64,000 bases of DNA from the NCBI GenBank assembly GCA_019914945.1, contig CM034099.1, forward strand, positions 19,680,704-19,744,703, written 5' to 3'. The translations under genes and the position numbers were made by a program. A model generated the notes under the pieces. It was not told where the DNA came from, ran no database searches, and saw nothing but the letters and a program-made list of their open reading frames with translations. How positions within the stretch are numbered: position 1 is the stretch's first letter; each line of letters begins with the position of its first letter. Source of the stretch: Typha latifolia. Taxonomy: Eukaryota; Streptophyta; Magnoliopsida; Poales; Typhaceae. Of this stretch, positions 35,501 to 49,491 are shown one piece after another.

Positions 35501-38500
35501 TCTCATCACTTTAAATGGAGATTAGAGAGAGAACACCCAAGGGACTAGGTCCAAGACTCTTCCTGACCAAAAATAATCATGAGAACGCTTTGTATCCTCC
35601 CCTTTATCCTCCTTTTCCACCTGACTTCCTCTCTAAGCCAAGAAGGCCTCCATCTCTTGCTTGTGAAACAAGCCCTAGATGACCCACTTGAGACTCTCAA
35701 AACGGAGCTCACTTGACTCCACCCCCATGCAACTAAACCCGAGTCCCCTGCTCCACTTCCTCTCCCCACCCAAAAGTGACTTCCCTCAACCTCAACAACC
35801 TTAGCCTCATTAGGTCCCCTCCTCTCTTTGCCTTCTTCCCAACCTCTCGCTCCTCTTCCTCTCCTTCAAATACATCAACTATTCTCTCACTACCTTTTCT
35901 CTACTTCTTTGTTCCTCTCCCAGAATCTCTTAGTGGATCCTCTTCTTGACTATTTATTTGAGTTCCCTTCTCTAACCTACCTTGAGTCACTCACCCATCA
36001 AGCAACAAGGTGGCCCACCCAAGGCAGCCTGCCCACCATTTCCCAACTGCAATCCATATTTGTAGGGCCATCAGTGTGCCGCCAAGATGGCCACCTCAAG
36101 CACCTTACAAAACACTGTTTAAATCTCACGAAAGGCATTTTGACTTGTTAACAAAGTGTACCTTGTAAATTAATTATATACAGGTCTTTGAGTACAAAAG
36201 TCATCCAAATCATTAATAGTATGGCACACAGCAATATGTTGGTTTCTCCTTAAGTAGGGAATTCGAACATATGCACTCATTTTCTTTTCCACAATCTATA
36301 ATTAACTGATTCACAATGATCCCAAAATTCGGTAGTTCATTACTTTCATACTGGTCACAATTTCTGCATTGATCACACATCTAACATACAACGGAGTCAA
36401 GACTATAGCAAAAGCTAGAAGGTGACTTCTCTTAATGTCGCGAGCTCATGTTCCAAATGGAACCAAAATGAATCAAATAAAACAAGTCCTGTGCATATAT
36501 GCACCCATTACATAATGCTTCTCTCACCAATATATGATGCTTTGTAACCTACAACAGCCCATAATCTCTCAAATTACAAAACTAGTAAGAAGTAAGAGAA
36601 AATTTGTGGTGAGCTATCATAAAAAGACCATTTCTGTCAGATAAGTTACAGATATTTTACTCCACTCTAAACTTCTTGTATAGTTTCTCACACAACATCA
36701 AAAGATACAGTAATTTCAACAGATAACACTTTCAAATTAGAACTTTTAGACTAAAAGGCTCAAAAATGAATTCCATGAAGATACCATTTACAGTCGAATC
36801 AGGAGAACTTCAAACTTCTTATTAATGAATATAGAGTGCCTACAGCACATTTTTTGTTAATCTTGTATGTAACCAAATATAAGATCTGACAGGATTTTGT
36901 ATTACCGGATGTTGGATTTCGAGTATAAGCTCTCCTATGATCATTGTCAAACCATGGAGCATGGGACTTTGCTGTTTGTATGCTATGTTCCACTTGCTTT
37001 CTAGAATCACTAGAACTCTTGTAACCTGTATGCTGAAGCCATAATACAAATCTTTCTAAGCCAAGAATAGATATGAAAAGGAAACTTTGATACAATCAAA
37101 ATAATAGCTTAATTGACTACAAAAAGTAGTACATAAGAAATGCCTACAAGACAATTTTCATGGAGAACCTCTAAAGAGTACAGAAAGAGTTTCACAAAAG
37201 AGGCCATATGGCATGCATATATCCTCTTAGAGCATGCATTATCTCACAATCATCACTTTCCAATATGCAAGGACATAAGATATAAACACAGTGTTGAACC
37301 AAAAGTGGATATTGCAACAATGGTGCTCAATATATATGTCCAATCTGAACCAAATCCACTAGGCCATGCTAAGAAAATGCCAAGCTCCACATGCAAAAAA
37401 CATATAGAAATAGCTTCAGCACTGTCATCTATATATTTAGTTCACAAAAGACCAAGATGCTAATATGCATGGACTTGTACAACACAAGAAAGCCAAGACA
37501 AATAAATTAAATGAATCTAAAAATACTAAAAGGATCAAGGTATACAGGAAGTTTGGAACAAAGTTAACATTAACCAAAACATCATACAATATCCGAATTA
37601 TAGAAAGCTAACGGCTTGATGATTATGCATATGTGGCATACCTCTTTTTTTTTGTCCCTTTTCCTTTTGACCTCATGAAATGGATCTACAATATATAAAA
37701 AGAAGTATAGATTAAGCTCATAGGAGGAACTAGTTCACCCAAAGCTGTAATGTTCATGAAAAATAGTAGAATAAACATGCATAGAAATTATTGTTCTTAA
37801 TAATGCTAACTTAAAAGCAAGAGGATCTGTCGAAAATGTCTACTTGATGACAATAATAATGATCTTTTGTCTCTTCTAGGTCATAGCAACATATCAACTT
37901 AATTGATGAATACCTGCATTTGTTCCCTTATATGCCTATATGCTCCCTTTCCTAGAGAGCATTAGCCTAGATATATTCCCTATGCAATTGGCCATATTGT
38001 GAGAACTATACAGCAAGCCCACTATATCTAAGTAAATTATGACTAGCCATTATATTACTTATAATTATGTACTAGTAGATTGCATTTATATATCTTTGAA
38101 ATTCTTATTTTTCTTGCTGACTCTTTTTACAGTTAATTGCATCAAAAGTTGTACAAAGGGCATAATGCGGAAGTCACCATTGCAAAGATATATAAGACCA
38201 GATAAAATTAGAAACGACTACATTTCAATCTCTTTCCTTCATTATCTTATTCTCAACATACTATAATAAGTGTTGTTTCTAACTCTTCATAACTGATACT
38301 ATAATTCTTCATCTACACTAGTCTACAAATGGACATCTTGAAATAATTAAAACATGAACAGAGGAAGAGAATTTGTTGAAGCAAACGAGTAGCAAGTCCA
38401 ATGTACACATGGAAAAGACTATCTAACGAGTTAAAGTCAAAATCTTATTAATATTGGACAACAATTCATCACGCATACACTAATAAAACCTTACGAATCA

Positions 38501-38849
38501 CATTAGTTCACATTCATGGGAACAAGGGAGTCTTCAAACTCATCTCAAGACAAGACACATTCAAGTTCCTAATTTAAACCTTGTATGCAAGCAATTAGGT
38601 GTCAGGCGGCATAAAGCATAAAGCAGAAAACAATACAAAAGTAAACCAAAGGCAAAGATATCAAAATTCTCAACCTTGGTTGAGTAATTTCTGGGCGGTT
38701 TCATTGGGATCCATGTTGGTCTCCTTGAGCATGGCATAGATGTCAGAGTCAGAGTGGTTTCCGACAATCTCCTTGATGGACTGGATGGTTTTCCGGATCC
38801 TGTAGGAGACTAGCTGACTGCCCCCGTCAAACCTCGATCCCGCCACCAT
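29579..38849 (-). CDS. GBF-interacting protein 1-like (DUF1296) protein
   Basis: A ten-exon gene on the minus strand. Exons: 38675-38849, 37642-37685, 36906-37032, 34900-35026, 33464-34053, 31999 (or 32004)-32313, 31412-31676, 31102-31191, 30267-30722, 29579-29923; about 842 residues. The N-terminus has the GIP1_N/DUF1296 domain, with SYRIRKTIQSIKEIVGNHSD, AMLKETNMDPNETAQKLLNQ and DPFHEVKRKRDKKKE across exons 1-2. Then come REFRVVRDNRVNQN, Ser-rich middle exons, and a Gln/Pro/Tyr-rich C-terminal half with FSPVYVPPMALPNY. In Arabidopsis, GIP1 binds G-box factors and helps their DNA binding; a nuclear co-regulator role is inferred here. All junctions keep frame except exon 6 to 7: the best donor (GTAAC after 31999) leaves the wrong phase, whereas one five bases earlier restores it. 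Confidence 0.88.
35275..36170. other. Foreign-looking C/T-rich insert in intron 3 of the GIP1-like gene
   Basis: Composition changes abruptly within the intron between exons at 36906 and 35026: a stretch rich in CCTC and CTCC with words such as GTAGGCGGTCACTCC, flanked by ordinary AT-rich intron. It may be a decayed transposon or captured fragment. I could not identify clear ends. Confidence 0.3.
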
Positions 38850-40548
38850 CTCTCGCTCCAGATCGACTCGAAAACCAACGACACGAGAACCCTAATCCAG
38901 GCGAAAGGGCATCAAATGAGACGTAGAAGCGGGGAGAAAGAGAGAAGGCGAAAGAAGAGGAGGAAATGGGAAGAGAAGAAGGATTAGGAGAAGATGAGAA
39001 GGGGGGGAGGGTAAGGTTTTCAGGGAAGTGAGGGTTAAAGAGAGAGGGAGAGGAGGAGGAAGGTGGGAAGAAATTTGGCGACTATAATTGAGGCAGAGGA
39101 ATAGAAACTGGGGGTTATTTTGGGAACGAAGTGACGAGAAAGACCCTGGCAACAGAACTGTGCATACTGAGAGCTTACGGGCGTGGCTACGAATGGGTTT
39201 GGAGAAAAAAAACTCCCGACAGTTGGAAAGACGAGTGGAGGCGGAGTTTGGCATATTCTGACTCTGAGCAGCGGATTCGGATCGGATCGGATCTATGGTG
39301 GACCCGTATCTACTATTTTGTGCTGATCTGGATATTTGAGCTCGGTCGTTGGATCCGAATCCATCCCAATTGGCTTCTTCTTATATTGGCAAGGCAAGGA
39401 TTCCAAAAGAAAGTTTGCATCCAATTTAGTCTTTCTATTTGAGATGCTTCAAGTTTATCCAATGTACAACATAACGTATTATTTTGTAGATAGCATGGCA
39501 TATTTGTAATCAAGAAGGGAACATCTCAATAAACAGGACTTCCGGTCTTGAGGATGACAATATCAAGGAGTCACATTTTACCAAGAAGAAATTCACCATT
39601 TTACATCTTTTTTTCACTTCTGAAACTTAATTGGCAGTCTTCTCCGAATGATCAGAATTGGGAGATCTATAAAATTAGACAACTAACAAATGAATGAACT
39701 AATTGAGACGCCCAAATCTAACCACGGCCATTTGTGTGTAGCCGTAAGCATTACCAAACATATGTCCTCAGTCGCATCTCATATTCCATGCTCCACTTTG
39801 AAGTTACCTGTAGAGAGTCCATGATCCTTTTGAACCTAGTTTAGAATTTAGCCACATAACCCACGATCACTCAACTCTCTTTATGGTTTAGTTGATCATA
39901 TACTTTGTGATACTAGGATGCAGTTGCTGATTCATGAGCTGTGTAATACAAGAAAGGGAATAAAGAAAATACTCTTCGACATATGTATGTATGTATGTAT
40001 GTATGTAATACCTCCAATTTGAGGTAGTAAACCTAGCGCTTAGTCCATTTAAGTGTTTAGAAAAGAGGGGAAAACATACGAAGGAGAAGACTTGAAACAG
40101 AAGAAAGAAGTATGAATGATAATTTATCATCAGAAAATACAAACATCGTCACTTTCCTAATACAAAGCCTTTGGCTACAACATACACCCCGAGTGAAGTT
40201 TTCGATACTATCCATAGTTACACAACTGGTTCTGCATACTAAATTAAGGCGGATGAAAAAAGAAGAGCGAAGGCTGAGATTGATCAAATAGCAGAAGACT
40301 AAAGTTAAAAAGAAAACCGAACAATAGCGCAAAGTTTGTATATTTTTTGGACTCTAGCATTTGCTGCCGCCACTGAGACCACCAAGCTATGGGGCAACAT
40401 ACTCTGTTAGTATCAGATATACATAAATTATGCTCATATGAGAGTGCCTAAGAAGACAAACTTGCACTAGAGGAAGCTGCATAGGATAAACTCAGTCAGC
40501 AGACCTTGTGAGGAAAGTAGCTGCAGATGTAATGTCGTTCCCTTCTTT
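38850..40548. other. GIP1-like 5' leader/promoter and BRX 3' flank
   Basis: Purine-rich leader at about 38880-39110 (minus-strand CT-rich leader) upstream of the GIP1-like ATG. Near 39270-39290 there is a GGATCGGATCGGATC patch like that of the hAT-type element at 8949. A TATG tetranucleotide run lies near 39982-40006. No gene recognised. Confidence 0.45.
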
Positions 40549-43500
40549 TCAAAGATATTGCTCGTGTATCCTGGCACGGTTCTCTTCCCACCACAACCTT
40601 GCGTGCATCTCACTGAACCTCTCCCGGCTACATGCAAAGAGCGAAGCCAGAGTTAGGATCTTTACAATCGTAATTGGATGAAGTTAGATAGGATCAGCTA
40701 AAACAAATTACGTAATTCCAGCAATCGTAATTGTCAGTTTGTTTCACCAACTATACATGCTAATTAGTTGGGAGCCAACAATTGCTTGCTGAGTTTTACC
40801 AACCAAACATGCTAACAAGTTCCGTTACTCACATTATAATCATGGCTTTGTCCTCTCAAATTCTAACTTTGATTGCCCATTGGTCTTTTCTTTAACATCA
40901 AAGAACAGGCATTGCCCAAAAAGGAACTGGATGTTACAAGAAGTTTTAACAAGTATAACCAACCCTGAAAGTTGAAAGTATCACTAGGACAAGTGGAAAA
41001 CCAAGAAACAGGAAGGCTGACGTATATGCTGTACGCATGTGGAAACACATGGAGGGAGAGAATCTATATCAAACCAGAGATATATTATATTCCAGTTATG
41101 ACCTATGCATGTATTGACTAACACAAGGTCTAACATAATGGATGGGAAACTCAGAAACATTTCACAGTTAACATTTACCGCCTTTTTGTCTAATTAGTCA
41201 CTACTCACGAACACAGGGAGGGAAATTTGATCTGTCCTTAATCCACTGGTTCTCTGGATATTTTTAGATCGTATGTTTCTTTTGCCTACCTTTTCCATCA
41301 GAGGATTTTCACAGCTCTCAAATTTTCTGTTAACACTCATGCTGGAAAAGTACATATCAGAAACTATCTGACTAATTCTGGCTTTGATTTAGCATATCAA
41401 TATTAAAATAGAATGGGTTGCAATTGTTTGAACTGAATACAGGCATATTAACTCAAGTGTGTCAATTATCATCAGTCATCATCAAAACAAATTCTAATCC
41501 AAATTGGGTGACACTAGACATCTATAATATGTGCCTCCTAAATCATCATAATAAGTTATCTGTTTTTTGCACAAATGCCCAAGTCCATATACAGGAAACA
41601 CGGACACTAGTATTCAAACAAATGGAAGAAATAAATCAGGCCTTCCCACTTTTAGAAGATTGGAAGACTCCTGAATGGACATAGAACTTGACTTCTGATC
41701 CAGTAGTCCAGACCTCTAAACCAACTCCAACTACCTTACCCTTACATCAGTTGTCTTTTCAGTCCAAGAATGACTCTAAGTTAAAACTCATATTGCTAAG
41801 ATTTTTCCTAAGAAAAATCAGGCAACAACAGTTTGGTTTGCTCAAGTCACACATGCATTCCTACATGTTGATAAACAATCAATACGAGGTCAATGAACTT
41901 TTTGATGAATGACTAGTCTTTGCAACAGGAAGGTTTGGAAGGACTTGCAAAGCAGAGAGAAAGTAAAAATAGAACTGAAATGAGGCTGACCTGAATCGGA
42001 CACGACGGAGTTCCCTGATTCCACCAGGCAAAGCTCGGACTGTGATGTAAACACCAGGCTCGTCCTCCTCCACCCACTCTCTCTCCTGGTCACTTGCATT
42101 GCTGACGGATACAGAGAGCTCACCAGATCGGTCCACGTCATCATGGGAAGAGCTTGTCCTCAAAGATGCATCCATCGACGATGTCTCTGTCTTTGCCCCG
42201 CTGATGCTTGACAACTTTGGAGTTGATGCAAGCCCAGCTGTCTCACAGTAGTGGCGCCCGTGGTGGTTGTAATGATGGTGGCCATTACCATGGTGAACCG
42301 ATTGATGCTCAAGTGAGTCTGATGATGAGTATCCCATTGCTCCACCACCCATCAACGGTCTGCGGAAGTTTCGAGGTAGCCGTTCTTTGCTCAGTGGTGG
42401 GGTCACTGGGCTGTCCTCTTTTGAGCTCTTCAAGAAGAAATGCAAAGTTAAACGCAATGTACAAGGCAATTAAGAACATGCAACATTTAAAATTAGGAAG
42501 ATTTAAAGGGAAATTTTGATTAGTATTCCTTTTACCTCATCTTCGGACCTGGGAGGGGTGGGAAGAGGAACGGCCTGACGGTTGAACCTCTGGACATTGT
42601 AGAGTTCCATGACCTTGTCGTAGTTTTCAGCCCACCACCGCTGGGCTTGCCATTTGTTAAACATCTCACGGCTGTCACATGCCATTTTGAGCAACCAATG
42701 ACAACATAAATAACAAGCAGAACACATATTGATATCTAGAAGAGTTGCAACAAAACAATATTTTATAATAACCCAAAATTTTGCCTACAACTCAGTATTT
42801 AGAAGATCTCATATTATTTAGAAGATCTCATATGCAACTTCACATTGTTACATAACTTGTCAAGAATAGAAAATTGCATGAACACTGAATCCCCAAGTTT
42901 GTGGTCTGTCAACTTCAGCACTGTCAGACTTACAGAAATCATATTTCTTGCCTGGAGTATTATTAACAAGGAAGAAAATCTTAAGGGCCAAGTTAAGTGA
43001 ATTACACCTTTAACTTAAGATTCAACTATACTGTAATTTTGGAGTCCATGAGAAAGGCTAGATCTATACATATTTTTCCTTTTTTATAATAGAAAACATA
43101 GGATATGTAATACCCTGTGCCCATGCACCTCAGGACTTATAAGAACATTACAAAGACACCAAAAACTAAAATTTCCAGGTTTCTTTTTAATTTCTTTTTT
43201 TGCAAGTTCTCACATTCACCATTGGCTTTTTATGAACACTGAAGACAACCATTTTATAAATTGTCCCCTCCTTTTCAAATACTATTGCAAAAAGACACGG
43301 AATATTACCCGCCATTACCATCTGTCAACTAACAGTAACCAATCCAAGTTACACACCTACTAGTAGCTTAATCAGATGCACAAAAAACGACAATAAATAC
43401 ACTGCACAATGACTTTAAAGAAAAAAGACAGTTTAGAATAGGATTTGTTAAATACATAACAAGATCAGGGGGGTTGGATTCTAGCAAGTAGCAACAATGC

Positions 43501-45484
43501 ATGGAAGAGGAAGGAGCTTGTACGCAATTAGTGAAACAGATCAGCTCAAATCATTTTATCCAAACACGGGGTCCTAAGACCAGAACCTGATTCCCTACAC
43601 CCAGCTCAAAACCAGCTCCAATCCTCCCATAATGCAATTCAAATCTAGTGCGCCTGCTAGGGCTAACCTCCATGATTGGCATTGACAGGCAGTACAAGTA
43701 ACCTGCAAGAACTCACTCCTGAAATTTTTATAAAAAATCTCATCCATAGATCCAGATGGCGACCCTTCATTGCCAGCTTAAAGTGGTACACAAGCCATAA
43801 ATAAGGAACGAGGAGGGCCCATTTGATTATAACCCCAAAACTAACACCCTTTACCAAATATAAAAAGGTGAAGTAAGTCACCACTTGGCCTGTTCCCATC
43901 TTTTCTTTTCTACTCCTCAAAGGAGGAGATGGTGGGCCTTGTGTCGTCACCCCAGATTGCCTTCGGCAAGTGGAGCCAAAAGCCCTTTACCACTAATTTG
44001 GCACAATTAAGCTGCTAACGGACAAATTGGGAAGACGGAGCGATGTATATTGTCTCACGAGACGAGAGGGCCAACAACCGCTCGAAAATACTCACTCAAA
44101 AATTGAAACTAATAACGCACTTCACCCTCCCAGCCTTTTTTATTTCTTCTTTTGCAATTTCCAACCTATCGGAATATAATATTCCGAGATGGGGCTTTAG
44201 GAGTTGCCGAAAGATCACACCGAACCCAACTCGACGCTGCATGTGGATCGAGATCCGTGCCGAGGGATGCCGAATTTAGAAGGCCAACTTGGTGGATAGT
44301 TCCTTTTTAAATACCAATATATTATTTTGCCCCATAAAATTTTTCCAAAGTACTGCACAGACGCTAACTCGAGTTACTGAACTGTTCAAAAGAATGGGTA
44401 AATACAGGAAAAGGTTGTGCTTTCTAGTCAAAAAGGGATTTTATTGCAACAATAAAAGCCAAAGAAAAAATTTGGTATCCAGTGATGATGTTAAACAGAG
44501 AAAGATGATTGGTTCTTCGTCTTTAACTTCTTTTAAATGCTTTTTTGAATGAATTTATTTGTCCAAACTTCCAGTTCAAGCAAAGTGATATCAAAATTAT
44601 CGATCAAAGACAAAAGTGAAAGAAAAAAAAAAAGAGAACATATGAAAAAGAAATTTTGTCTTGTCCGCCTACTAATTTACCAAAAATTCAACTCAAAATT
44701 CTGGCATCTCTGAGTTTGAATCAGTTGCGAGAGTCCAATTAAGCGGTAAGCGAACCACTGGTAACCAGATCCAAACCCGGCGGCGGTGACATTACCTCCG
44801 CCTCCGCCAAGATTCGAACTCTAAACCAAAACGAGAAGAGGAGATGAGAGAAAGAGAGGGGAATAATACCTGAACCGGATCCGCTTGAGATCGTTCCCCC
44901 CTTGGGGCAACGAGAGGAAGGTGATGAGAACACCGGGCTCCACCTGCGCCACCCACTCCTTGGCCTCCTCCTCCTCCTCCACCATGAACTCCGCCGCCGC
45001 CGCCGCCGCCTCCGACTCCGTCCGGCCGCTCATGGACGGGGTCGCCTCACCGCTCGAGATCGCCGCCCCTCTAACCCTTGGCGTCGACCCCGAGCTCCCT
45101 CCCCCGGCCCTCCTATACGCGTAGTGGAACCTCTCCGACCCAGAAGCCGCCTCGGATTCGGCGTACCCGAGCCCTCGGTGGTGAGGGTGCCGGTCAGACA
45201 CCGATCCGGCGCACGGCTTGCAGTGCCTGTACGCCCCTGATGCTTTCAATGCCATATCTTTGATCTGATCCCAAAAGAAAAGGACCTCAATTAGCACTAC
45301 AAAACCCTAAAAAAATCCAAACTTTATCGCTGCTTTCCCCTCTTCGCACCTGGGCGGTTAGGGCTTTAATGGCCTGCCGCGTGCTCGGCGTCGCGCCGCC
45401 GGCGCCCCCCTCGTCGTCTTCCTCCGGCGGCTCATGGAGCGAGCCACCGCCGAGCTGCTTCGAGCAAGCGATGCACGTGAGCAT
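40549..45484 (-). CDS. BRX-like: BREVIS RADIX family protein (BRX-like)
   Basis: Five exons on the minus strand: 45350-45484, 44870-45264, 42536-42671, 41991-42427, 40549-40627; all phases close, giving 393 residues. The N-terminus MLTCIACSKQ has the two Cys residues that are palmitoylated for membrane anchoring in this family. IKDMALKASGAYRHCKPC spans exon 2. BRX domain 1 (about 140-205) reads EWVAQVEPGVLITFLSLPQG, then RIRFSREMFNKWQAQRWW. BRX domain 2 (about 335-393) reads EREWVEEDEPGVYITVRALP, then RVRFSRERFSEMHARLWWEE, ending IHEQYL. BRX proteins act at the plasma membrane and nucleus in root growth and protophloem differentiation by controlling auxin flux. Which of BRX or BRXL1-4 it matches cannot be fixed here. 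Confidence 0.94.
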
Positions 45485-48400
45485 CTTCCCGTTTCCCCCA
45501 GATCCAAGCGCGGGTGGAGCAGAGGAATGGCGATGGGGAAGAGGAATCGAGAAGATAACAAAAAAAGGAAGGGTTTTTGCTCCTTTTTAGGCGAAACAAG
45601 AGTGACTGCTCTCGTCGAAGAAGGGATTGGAGCTTTAATGGGCTACATCAATTTCGCCGCTAAGAGATTCCAGTCGCTTTAACTCACCTGTCGGAAGGGG
45701 GAAACGGGAATCGGGAATCGACGCTAATGGCGGATTAAGCACAGGGGTTAGAGAATAGTTTTCTATTCTACTCGCTAAAATGGAAGACGCTCTGAGGTGA
45801 CCGGCTATGGCGACTGTACGGCCGGTTCCCACCATCAGCCCCGGTGGATGAGTTTGCCCCGACAGGGTAGGACACGTGGCGGTATCTGGTCTCTCTTTTC
45901 TTATAGATGCCTTGCTTTCTGGGACAGTTTAGAGTGAGCTGTGAGCTAAGCATCCAACAAATCGCAACTAAAACTCCAGGGTGGCACAGCGCCGTGTTGG
46001 AAAAAGATGGTATTAAATAACAATAAAATTAATTTAAATAAAAAAATTATCAGATGGTCCGTTGTTCTCTATTAATTGAAATAAGGATGTAAAATAAAAC
46101 CTCGCAATTTATAATATAATGTAATATTAATCAACCCGGCCCAACTAAATTGCTAGCAAATATCAAATATCAAATTTCAAATGGTCACAATCGGAATAGA
46201 ATTGAGGCATTTGAATAGAAATGGATGTTTTTTTTCTTTTAAAAAAAGTCACTAGTCTAAGATAATTGATTGGTACTAAAATATTACGACCAATATTATA
46301 ATTTAGGATATTTTATAAATTATACCATATATTTTATCTATTTTGTGTTTCACATCTTATCTTTCACGATTTTATAATTCGACCTCTGTTTTTTTTTTTA
46401 TAATTCTCGTTTAACACCCTGACGTTATTTTAACTAATTAATAACGATGAAATTATTAAAATATCCTCACCATTTCTCTCATCTAAAGAAGTCAGAAGTA
46501 ATTTAAATATTTATATATTATAATGATTTTTGTATCATTTAAATTAATGGAGGATGTCAAATAAAAATTATAATAAAAAAATATGAGTTGAGTTATAAAA
46601 ACTTAATTGTGGATCACAAAATAAATAATATGATTTATAAAATTGTCTATAATTTAATCCAGCGGAATGAGATTCGGCGGCAATTATTTGGCGCATATCA
46701 TTTGTAATCTTACTGCAGTTATAGGTTAGATAGGATGTTATAGCCTCTAATAATCAACAAGTCTATTAGAGCCTAGCTTATAATGCCATTGTCTATACTA
46801 GTCTTCGTTTGGGAACTTGAGCATGATTCTTAGCTTAGGTAGAGTCTAGTTTTATTTGTCTTATAATGTTGAAAAAAGAAACGAAAGGACGAACGCAGTA
46901 AGTAATAATGATTTCTCATCGAGTTCGTTTCCTTTTTGCTGGGCCCCATCTTAGTTATATTCACTCACCCTAATAGCGAACTATTATCTTCCTTATTATT
47001 TATCAAACTAGTCTCGTTGGAAGAAGCGAGCCTCTTGTCGCCTTCCTCCTCAAAGGCCGCAGGTAGCCGTTGACGATCCGACGATTATTTGCGACACGCT
47101 ACGGACTAGATCGGCGTTTTGCGAGTGTCGAATAAAATCATAGCTGCATATAGGTGAGTTATGTGTCATACTAATTTTCTAATCTAACCACATGTAAATA
47201 TTTTTTTTATCATTCATGAGCCTTATCTTTCTTAAATATAGAGATAGTTAGGCTATATGTAAACTTGCTCTAAGCCGTCATGCTGCTGAGCTGCTCTTTT
47301 AAGCTAATCATACTTTCGAGCTGAACTTATAACCTATTTGGTTATAGAAAATGTATCTATCAATTCTGGAAGTAAGAGGATGATATAACGATGAAAGTGG
47401 GTTGGATAAAATTTGATACAATCTTATTTTAGTTTTAGTGGATAAAGGTTGAGATATTTTCTATCCATTTGATAGCTAAATTTATTTATGTATTTGAATA
47501 TGGGATGATTATACTTAGCTTTTTTTTTTAGTACTATATATTTTTCACATAATTTTTTTAATTCATAGATATATTAAGATATAACAAAATCATTTAATAT
47601 ATATATATATAATAAACAATTTAGAAAATAAGAATAGTTGGAAGAAGTTAAATGTAATTAACCATCTGAATAGTCTACAAGTTGTTGAAGAGTAGTATTC
47701 AAAAATATTATGAAAATAGTAATCTAAATTAACGACTATTCTTACTACTATTAACATGGATCTCTAATACACTTTTCTTACGTATCTAGCAGTTGTGCTA
47801 TAAATCTCCATTAATATCATAAATTCGTATAGATTTAGAAACTAAATATTCGAACTTCAGTTAGAACTCTAGAGCCCACTTTTCACCCCCTTGGTGGAGA
47901 GTTCTTGAAGGTTGAAGCCCAGTCACGTGCTCCACGGGATCTCTATTTATCGTTTGCTTCGCTGAGGCTCCTCTGGATTCACGTGGATGGAATTTATTAT
48001 TTCACTAATACGTACACTTATTGTAGATCAATACTCAAGGTAGCAGAGAGAGAGAGAGAGAGAAATGTGGCAGTCCACGAGTGCCCTGTATTGATGCGTC
48101 CACCTGAAACCCGGCCTTTTATTTAATGTTTCAGCAGTGGCGAAGAACACCCAATCTACATACTTGAATCTATTCATCCATGACTTAGCTGGAGATCAGG
48201 TATATAGAGCTGGTACAAAGCCAGTTGCCAATTGTCAGATAAGTTGTTCTGTCGCCTAGTTTAGAAAACAATTTTATCCCACGTGCACGATATTTTTTTT
48301 AATTCTAAAATAATAGTTAAACATCATAATAATTATAATTTAAAATACAAATAATATTTATTAAAAATAATTTTATATCACACATTAATTCAACTACTAA

Positions 48401-49446
48401 ATGAAGGATTAACAATGCATGCTAGGTATTTGAAGCCGTAAGCAGAGGATTAACAAGAATCGCATGCCTTTCATACAATTGGGAAGTTAAAAAAGGAAGA
48501 GATTATCAACTTGATTAATGTCCTGGCACTCAAACTATGCAGCGTTGGGCTTTTGCTTCTTCGAATCAGAGTATTTGAATTAATGAATTGGGAAGGAGGA
48601 TGTGCGTTGCTTAAACGTACAGTGTGCGACAATGGGAAACATAAAACCGACCAACATGAGGTGGCGTAATCAATTGGATGCCTTTACTTTTTCCGACTAG
48701 ACTCCTTGCATGTTGGCCTCTAATGTCATTAATTAGAGTATCTATGTAAAAAAGAGAGCATAAGATGGATAACTTTATATACGAAGCTTGTTTGTTCATC
48801 TAAACTCTAAATCCTCAACCCCTACTACCAGAGAGATGTACCATCTAATTATTTTTAATTAACAAAGTCGAAGAGTTTGTTTGCAAGTAACTTTGGGAGG
48901 TTTATCCAACGTGGGCAGCTGAAAGTTGGGCTGAACTCGACCCACGTAGCCCAAATGTTGCTTGGACCTTTTTTTTTTTATATTCTTATATCATGAGTCG
49001 TAGAGCTGTGTGAGCTGAGCTGAGTTCATTAATGTTTTTGAGCTTGCTTAAGGAAAATGGGTTCATTAATGGCATGGCTTGGCTTACGCTCAGGGTCGTT
49101 TACACCCATAATGAGTTAGTAGGAGAATGTGAAGGAGCTAGTGGATATATATTTGATGTGGTTAAACCTATATAGATTCGTCTAGACATGCTGTCAGATA
49201 TATGTCAACCCATAGATCATGCATATTTGACGATTCTATCTCGGTCGTTTATTAAATTCCAAGAACAATAACAAATTGCCGATCACCGATAGTGAAAGGG
49301 AAAAGATGGCGTACTGACTATTTCTTCGTCTGTTTCCAAAGTTTGATCCCCAAACATATGGACAAGGGCATGGGATTGAGTGCTACGACGTCTGCATGCA
49401 CTTTGCGCAGAAAGAGATTGCCCATAAACCAAGGGAATCTCTTATC

Positions 49447-49491
<45 letters not shown>
